Source: Streptomyces bluensis | GTDB taxonomy: Bacteria > Actinomycetota > Actinomycetes > Streptomycetales > Streptomycetaceae | Direction: 5' to 3' | Assembly: GCF_014650715.1 (NCBI RefSeq) | Contig: NZ_BMVM01000017.1 | Location: forward strand, 95,509-159,508 | Length of the DNA stretch: 64,000 nt | Part shown: one piece after another, positions 60,205 through 64,000 of the stretch | Layout of the letters: every line of letters begins with the position of its first letter | Numbering within the stretch: the first letter of the stretch is position 1 | Made by a program: the position numbers and the translations under genes | The notes under the pieces: generated by a model | The model's input: the letters and a program-made list of their open reading frames with translations, nothing else | Databases searched by the model: none | Told to the model about the DNA's origin: nothing

Positions 60205-61770
60205 TCAGGTCCCGCCCCCCTCGTTGCCTGCGCCACCCGTGATGCCGCCGTCCGTCGGCAGGCTCGGGGTGTCGTCTCCCTCGTCCGGCGGAGTCGTCGG
60301 CTCGTCCGTGGGCGGCTCCTCCTGGCTCTGGCTGGCGGTGTTCGAGGGCTCACCGCCCGACGGCTCGCTCGGCGTGAAGGACGGGGTGAAGCTCGGGGAC
60401 GGTGCGTCGGAGGGCGTGAAGTCAGAGCCGGAACCCGTTCCGGTGTCCTCGTGCGTGGCCTCGCCCGTCGCCTCGTCGCTGGGCGACGCGGTGGGGTCCT
60501 TCTGCTCTTTGGACTGCGTGGCGGTCGGCGACTCGCGGGTCCCGCCACCGTCTCCCCCGCCGCCCGTGTTCTGCAGCGCCAGCGCGACGCCCGCCGCGAT
60601 GGCGACGACCGCGAGCACCGCGAGGATCCACAGCTTGCCGCGGCCGCTGCCCCGGTTGCCGTGCCCCTCGAAGCCCCCGTCGTCCCGGCCGCCACCGTTC
60701 GGCAGGATCGGCTGCTGGATCTGCGCGGTACCGGAATCCCCGGGGTGCGGCATCGCGGCCGTGCCCGCGAAGCCCGCGGCCGGGGTCTGCCTGCCGTCGT
60801 GCGCGGTCACGGGCCCGGTGTTCCAGGTGCCGGTGTGGCCGCCCTGGTCGTACAGCATCTGCAGGGCGTACTGGACCAGTCCGCGCATCTCCTCCGCCGT
60901 CTGGAACCGGTCGTCCGGTTCCTTGGCCAGCGAGCGCGTCACCAGCCCGTCGAGCTCCGGCGGCGCCCCGTCGGAGACCTCGGAGGGCGGCACCGGGAGG
61001 TCCTGGACGTGCTGGTAGACCACCGACAGCGGGGTCTCGCCGACGAACGGCGGCCTGAGCGCGAGGAGCTCGTACAGCAGACAGCCCGTCGCGTACAGGT
61101 CGGAGCGGTGGTCGACGGCCTTGCCGAGCGCCTGCTCCGGGGACAGGTACTGGGGGGTGCCCATGACCATGCCGGTCTGCGTCATCGTCGTGGACGCCCC
61201 GTGCAGGGCGCGCGCGATGCCGAAGTCCATGACCTTCACGGCGCCGGAGTGGGTGATGATGACGTTCGCCGGCTTGATGTCGCGGTGCACGATGCCGTGC
61301 TGGTGCGAGTAGGCGAGCGCCTCCAGCACCCCGGAGACGATGATCAGCGCCTGCTCGGGGCCCGGGGCCTCGGCGTTGAGCAGCAGGTCACGGATCGTCC
61401 GGCCCTCGACCAGCTCCATCACGATGTACGGCACGGGGGTGCCGTTCACGACGTCCTCACCGGAGTCGTACACCGCGACGATCGCATGGTGGTTGAGCCC
61501 GGCCACCGACTGCGCCTCACGCGTGAAGCGCGCCTTGGAGACGGGGTCCTCGGCGAGATCGGAACGCAGCAGCTTGACCGCGACCGTACGGCCGAGGCGC
61601 ACATCCTCGGCCGCGAACACCTCGGCCATGCCGCCACGGCCGAGTCTGCCGGTCAGCCGGTACCGGCCGTCCCCGACAAGCCCTCTGTTGCCCCACATCT
61701 CCGGCGCGTCTGACATACCGCCGCCAGCCGCCTCGGGGTCGGACGGGCCCTGAGCGCGCTGCTGTGCCAT
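60205..61770 (-). CDS. Transmembrane Ser/Thr kinase
   Basis: 521 residues. Kinase domain at about 38-300: GRGGMAEVF Gly loop, ATP Lys66, HRDIKP and DFG in VMDFGIARALHG, then APE-equivalent YLSPEQAL. A linker rich in Gly/Pro/Asp follows, then a single membrane segment near 385-405 (LWILAVLAVVAIAAGVALAL) and a Ser/Thr/Pro-rich, acidic extracytoplasmic tail of about 115 residues without PASTA repeats. ATG after GAGGACTG. Divergent from a second kinase, an arrangement typical of Streptomyces and suggestive of a shared promoter region. Confidence 0.93.
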   Translation of the reverse strand: MAQQRAQGPSDPEAAGGGMSDAPEMWGNRGLVGDGRYRLTGRLGRGGMAEVFAAEDVRLGRTVAVKLLRSDLAEDPVSKARFTREAQSVAGLNHHAIVAVYDSGEDVVNGTPVPYIVMELVEGRTIRDLLLNAEAPGPEQALIIVSGVLEALAYSHQHGIVHRDIKPANVIITHSGAVKVMDFGIARALHGASTTMTQTGMVMGTPQYLSPEQALGKAVDHRSDLYATGCLLYELLALRPPFVGETPLSVVYQHVQDLPVPPSEVSDGAPPELDGLVTRSLAKEPDDRFQTAEEMRGLVQYALQMLYDQGGHTGTWNTGPVTAHDGRQTPAAGFAGTAAMPHPGDSGTAQIQQPILPNGGGRDDGGFEGHGNRGSGRGKLWILAVLAVVAIAAGVALALQNTGGGGDGGGTRESPTATQSKEQKDPTASPSDEATGEATHEDTGTGSGSDFTPSDAPSPSFTPSFTPSEPSGGEPSNTASQSQEEPPTDEPTTPPDEGDDTPSLPTDGGITGGAGNEGGGT

Positions 61771-62129
61771 CAGTCCTCGCCGTCGTTTCTGCCCGCGGTC
61801 CGCGCGGCCTCGTTGTCACGGTCTTCCGTCGGGCCACGCTACAGCCTCCGCGCAAGGCCCCGGTCCGTCTTGGCGAGGGGAAGATTCAGGAGGGACCGGC
61901 CATGAAACCTTCCACACCACCCCTCGTGCACATTGTGTGGAGCGCTGGTACGACCCCGGTAACGCTTCCGCGACGCTTCCTTCGCGTACGGTCACGGATC
62001 GGGCACCGCGCTTGACGTGTCAGTGCCCTCGGGCAGACTTGGCCGGGAATCACTCACAACAGCACGAGGATCGCCGAACGCGGGAGCCACGCCGGCACAT
62101 TCGCCCGCGCCGATGGGGGACGCAGAAAC
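61771..62129. promoter_or_regulatory. 359-bp divergent promoter region of two kinase genes
   Basis: It separates two divergently transcribed kinases. The right part carries GGGGGA about 9 nt before the second kinase ATG. No clear operator dyad was seen. Confidence 0.5.
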
Positions 62130-63830
62130 ATGAGCCACGACGGCGCACAGGGCCGGTATGCGGGGCGGTCGTTCGCCGGTGGCCGCTACCAGCTGCGCGA
62201 CCTGCTCGGTGAGGGCGGCATGGCCTCGGTGCACCTCGCCTACGACTCGGTGCTCGACCGGCAGGTGGCGATCAAGACACTGCACACCGAGCTCGGGCGC
62301 GAGCAGGCCTTCCGCGAGCGGTTCCGCCGCGAGGCCCAGGCCGTGGCGAAACTCACGCACACGAACATCGTCTCGGTCTTCGACACCGGCGAGGACGTCC
62401 TCTTCGACGACGGCTCCGCCCCTGGGGGCGGCGCGCCGACTCCGTACATCGTCATGGAGTACGTCGAGGGCAGGCCGCTCGGCTCGGTGCTCGACGCGGA
62501 CGTCCGCCAGTACGGCGCGATGCCGGCCGACAAGGCGCTGAAGATCACCGCGGATGTGCTGGCGGCGCTGGAGATCAGCCACGAGATGGGCCTGGTCCAC
62601 CGCGACATCAAGCCGGGCAACGTGATGATGACGAAGCGCGGCGTGGTCAAGGTGATGGACTTCGGCATCGCCCGCGCCATGCAGTCCGGCGTCACGTCCA
62701 TGACGCAGACCGGCATGGTCGTCGGCACCCCGCAGTACCTCTCGCCGGAGCAGGCGCTGGGCCGGGGCGTGGACGCGCGCAGTGACCTGTACTCGGTCGG
62801 CATCATGCTGTTCCAGCTGGCCACCGGGCGGCTGCCGTTCGAGGCGGACTCTCCGCTGGCGATCGCGTACGCGCACGTCCAGGAGGAGCCGGTCGCCCCC
62901 TCCTCGATCAACCGCTCCCTTCCCCCGGCGGTGGACGCGCTGGTCGCCCGCGCCCTGAGGAAGAACCCGAACGAGCGTTTCCCGAGCGCCGAGGCCATGC
63001 GCGGCGAGTGTCTGCGGGTGGCCGCCTCGCTCCAGGCCGCCCCGCCGCCGAGCATCGTCCCGGGCGCGCAGACGTCGAGCGGCGCCGGTGTGGGCTCCGC
63101 CGTCTTCCCGCCGGTCGACCAGTCGGCCCCGGCACCGCAGGGGAACGTACAGACGCCGTACCAGCCCGGCCCGTACAGTCCGCCGACCCCCACCCCGGCT
63201 CCGCAGCCGCCCTCCCCGGCGTACGGCTATCCGCAGCAGAGCGGGCAGAGCGGCTATCAGATGGCGCCGCAGAACGCCGCGTACTCGCCGCAGCCGGGGC
63301 CGGCGACCCCGCCTCCGTACAACATCACCCCGCAGCAACCGACATCCGCCTCGGGATCCTCAGGGGGTGGCAAGAGCAACACGGGTGTCATCGCCGGCGC
63401 GGTCGTCGTCGCGCTCGTGGCGATCACGGCTCTGCTCGGGGCCATGCTCATGAACGGCGGCGGCGAGGAGGAGGGGGGCGGTGCGAGCGGTGGTACGAGC
63501 ACCGGTGCCCCCGACTCGACCCCGGATGCGGCCGGGCACAAGGGTCCGGACCCCTCGAAGACCATCGAGACGGAGAGGTGCACGGAGCCTCTGAAGTCGT
63601 ACACCGAGCCCGACAAGATCAAGCTCCCGAGCTTCGAGTTCAAGAACATCGACTCGGTGAAGAAGTGTCTCCAGGCGGCCGGCTGGCGGTACGAGACCAA
63701 GAAGGTCGACGAGAACACCTACGGCGAGGGCACGGTCATGCAGCAGTACCCCTCGACCAACGACAACGTCGACCCCGATGACATGCCGACGATCATCCTG
63801 GACGTCTCGACGGGCAACCCGGCCTCCTGA
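62130..63830 (+). CDS. Transmembrane Ser/Thr kinase with PASTA-like C-terminus
   Basis: 566 residues. Kinase at 18-290: GEGGMASVH loop, Lys49, HRDIKPGN (Asp159), DFG (177-179). A Pro/Gln/Ser/Tyr-rich linker spans 305-415, with repeats like PQPPSPAYGYPQQ; the membrane segment is 420-441. After a Gly/Ser/Thr linker, residues ~490-566 form one PASTA-type domain (FKNIDSVKKCLQAAGWRYETKKVDENTYGEGTVMQQYPSTN, key phrases KCLQAAGW and GEGTVMQQYP) that normally binds muropeptides. A PknB-like sensor of wall fragments is expected. A 22-bp hairpin terminates it. Confidence 0.95.
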   Translation: MSHDGAQGRYAGRSFAGGRYQLRDLLGEGGMASVHLAYDSVLDRQVAIKTLHTELGREQAFRERFRREAQAVAKLTHTNIVSVFDTGEDVLFDDGSAPGGGAPTPYIVMEYVEGRPLGSVLDADVRQYGAMPADKALKITADVLAALEISHEMGLVHRDIKPGNVMMTKRGVVKVMDFGIARAMQSGVTSMTQTGMVVGTPQYLSPEQALGRGVDARSDLYSVGIMLFQLATGRLPFEADSPLAIAYAHVQEEPVAPSSINRSLPPAVDALVARALRKNPNERFPSAEAMRGECLRVAASLQAAPPPSIVPGAQTSSGAGVGSAVFPPVDQSAPAPQGNVQTPYQPGPYSPPTPTPAPQPPSPAYGYPQQSGQSGYQMAPQNAAYSPQPGPATPPPYNITPQQPTSASGSSGGGKSNTGVIAGAVVVALVAITALLGAMLMNGGGEEEGGGASGGTSTGAPDSTPDAAGHKGPDPSKTIETERCTEPLKSYTEPDKIKLPSFEFKNIDSVKKCLQAAGWRYETKKVDENTYGEGTVMQQYPSTNDNVDPDDMPTIILDVSTGNPAS

Positions 63831-63849
63831 CCGGGCTGATCCCGTCACC

Positions 63850-63897
63850 GCTCATGGGAGGGGGCCCGGTGAATCCACCGGGCCCCCTCCCATGAGC
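63850..63897 (+). terminator. Strong terminator after the PASTA kinase
   Basis: A perfect 22-bp stem (63850-63871 with 63876-63897) and 4-nt loop, 20 nt after the stop. Confidence 0.9.
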
Positions 63898-63912
63898 GCT
63901 AGTAGTGCTTGG

Positions 63913-64000
63913 TCAGGTCGGTATGGGTTGTGGCGTGTTGCGGTGACAGGTGGGGCAGGCGCCGGTCCAGACCGCGAGGAGTAACTGCAGTTCGCGGGCG
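63913..64000 (-). CDS. C-terminal fragment of an unidentified protein, off the window edge
   Basis: The last 28 residues of a minus-strand frame, ending ARELQLLLAVWTGACPTCHR and a Pro/Gln-rich tail before a TGA. The CPTC motif with a following His suggests a zinc knuckle. The gene starts outside the window, so family and start cannot be judged. Confidence 0.4.
   Translation of the reverse strand, partial: ARELQLLLAVWTGACPTCHRNTPQPIPT

Noticed and set aside
1..64000. tRNA or rRNA genes
   Set aside because: No cloverleaf with TTCGA-type T loops or rRNA-like tract was noticed by eye; a tRNA scan would be the decisive check.

Overview
The window is GC-rich actinobacterial DNA from the conserved core of a Streptomyces chromosome. 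Evidence is the codon bias, the frequent GTG/TTG starts, the snpA/snpR pair, the many ATP-binding/XRE/DUF397 regulators, SpoIIE-type phosphatases and Hanks-type kinases, and the order metG - aspS - acyl-CoA dehydrogenase - DacC - bkd cluster - twin kinases, which I recall from Streptomyces chromosomes generally. No tRNA, rRNA, CRISPR array or complete mobile element was seen.

Layout. 1-8.4 kb: a partial gene, a membrane SpoIIE phosphatase, small membrane and secreted proteins, the snapalysin/LysR pair snpA-snpR, and a large Tat-type DUF839 (PhoX-like) protein. 8.7-24 kb: a vWA protein with a long Pro/Glu/Ala tail, metG, a PH-domain protein, a kinase with a PQQ-type sensor, an Lrp regulator divergent from a methyltransferase, an AbiEii-like nucleotidyltransferase, an XRE/DUF397 locus carrying a partial duplication, an Rpn-like protein, an MFS permease and aspS. 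24-27.6 kb: a PAS-GAF-SpoIIE-HATPase phosphatase and an AI-2E-type transporter.

27.7-37.3 kb is the accessory part. It holds a minus-strand operon-like cassette (69-aa protein, 3-TM protein, 1380-aa TPR-CHAT caspase-like protein), a methyltransferase, a decayed insertion sequence of 893 bp with 12-bp terminal inverted repeats, a WD40-like propeller protein, and a class I aminoacyl-tRNA-synthetase-like gene that has lost its N-terminal half but stays coupled by an ATGA overlap to an ASCH gene.

37.3-64 kb returns to core genes: a pirin with an in-frame deletion, SseB-like protein, acyl-CoA dehydrogenase, M18 aminopeptidase, a quinone oxidoreductase/TetR divergent pair, a frameshifted DUF6458 gene, a thioredoxin-NHL protein, a stand-alone cytochrome oxidase subunit I, a nitrilase-family hydrolase, a GntR-MFS operon, a secreted DD-carboxypeptidase, a three-gene branched-chain 2-oxoacid dehydrogenase operon, and two divergent transmembrane kinases.

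The strongest leads are the CHAT cassette with its Shine-Dalgarno-like repeat array, the truncated synthetase-like/ASCH pair, the pirin deletion, and three gene-remodelling events that can be read directly from the sequence (snpR reading through a terminator, the XRE-DUF397 duplication, the DUF6458 frameshift). Functional statements are homology recognised by eye; no search was run.
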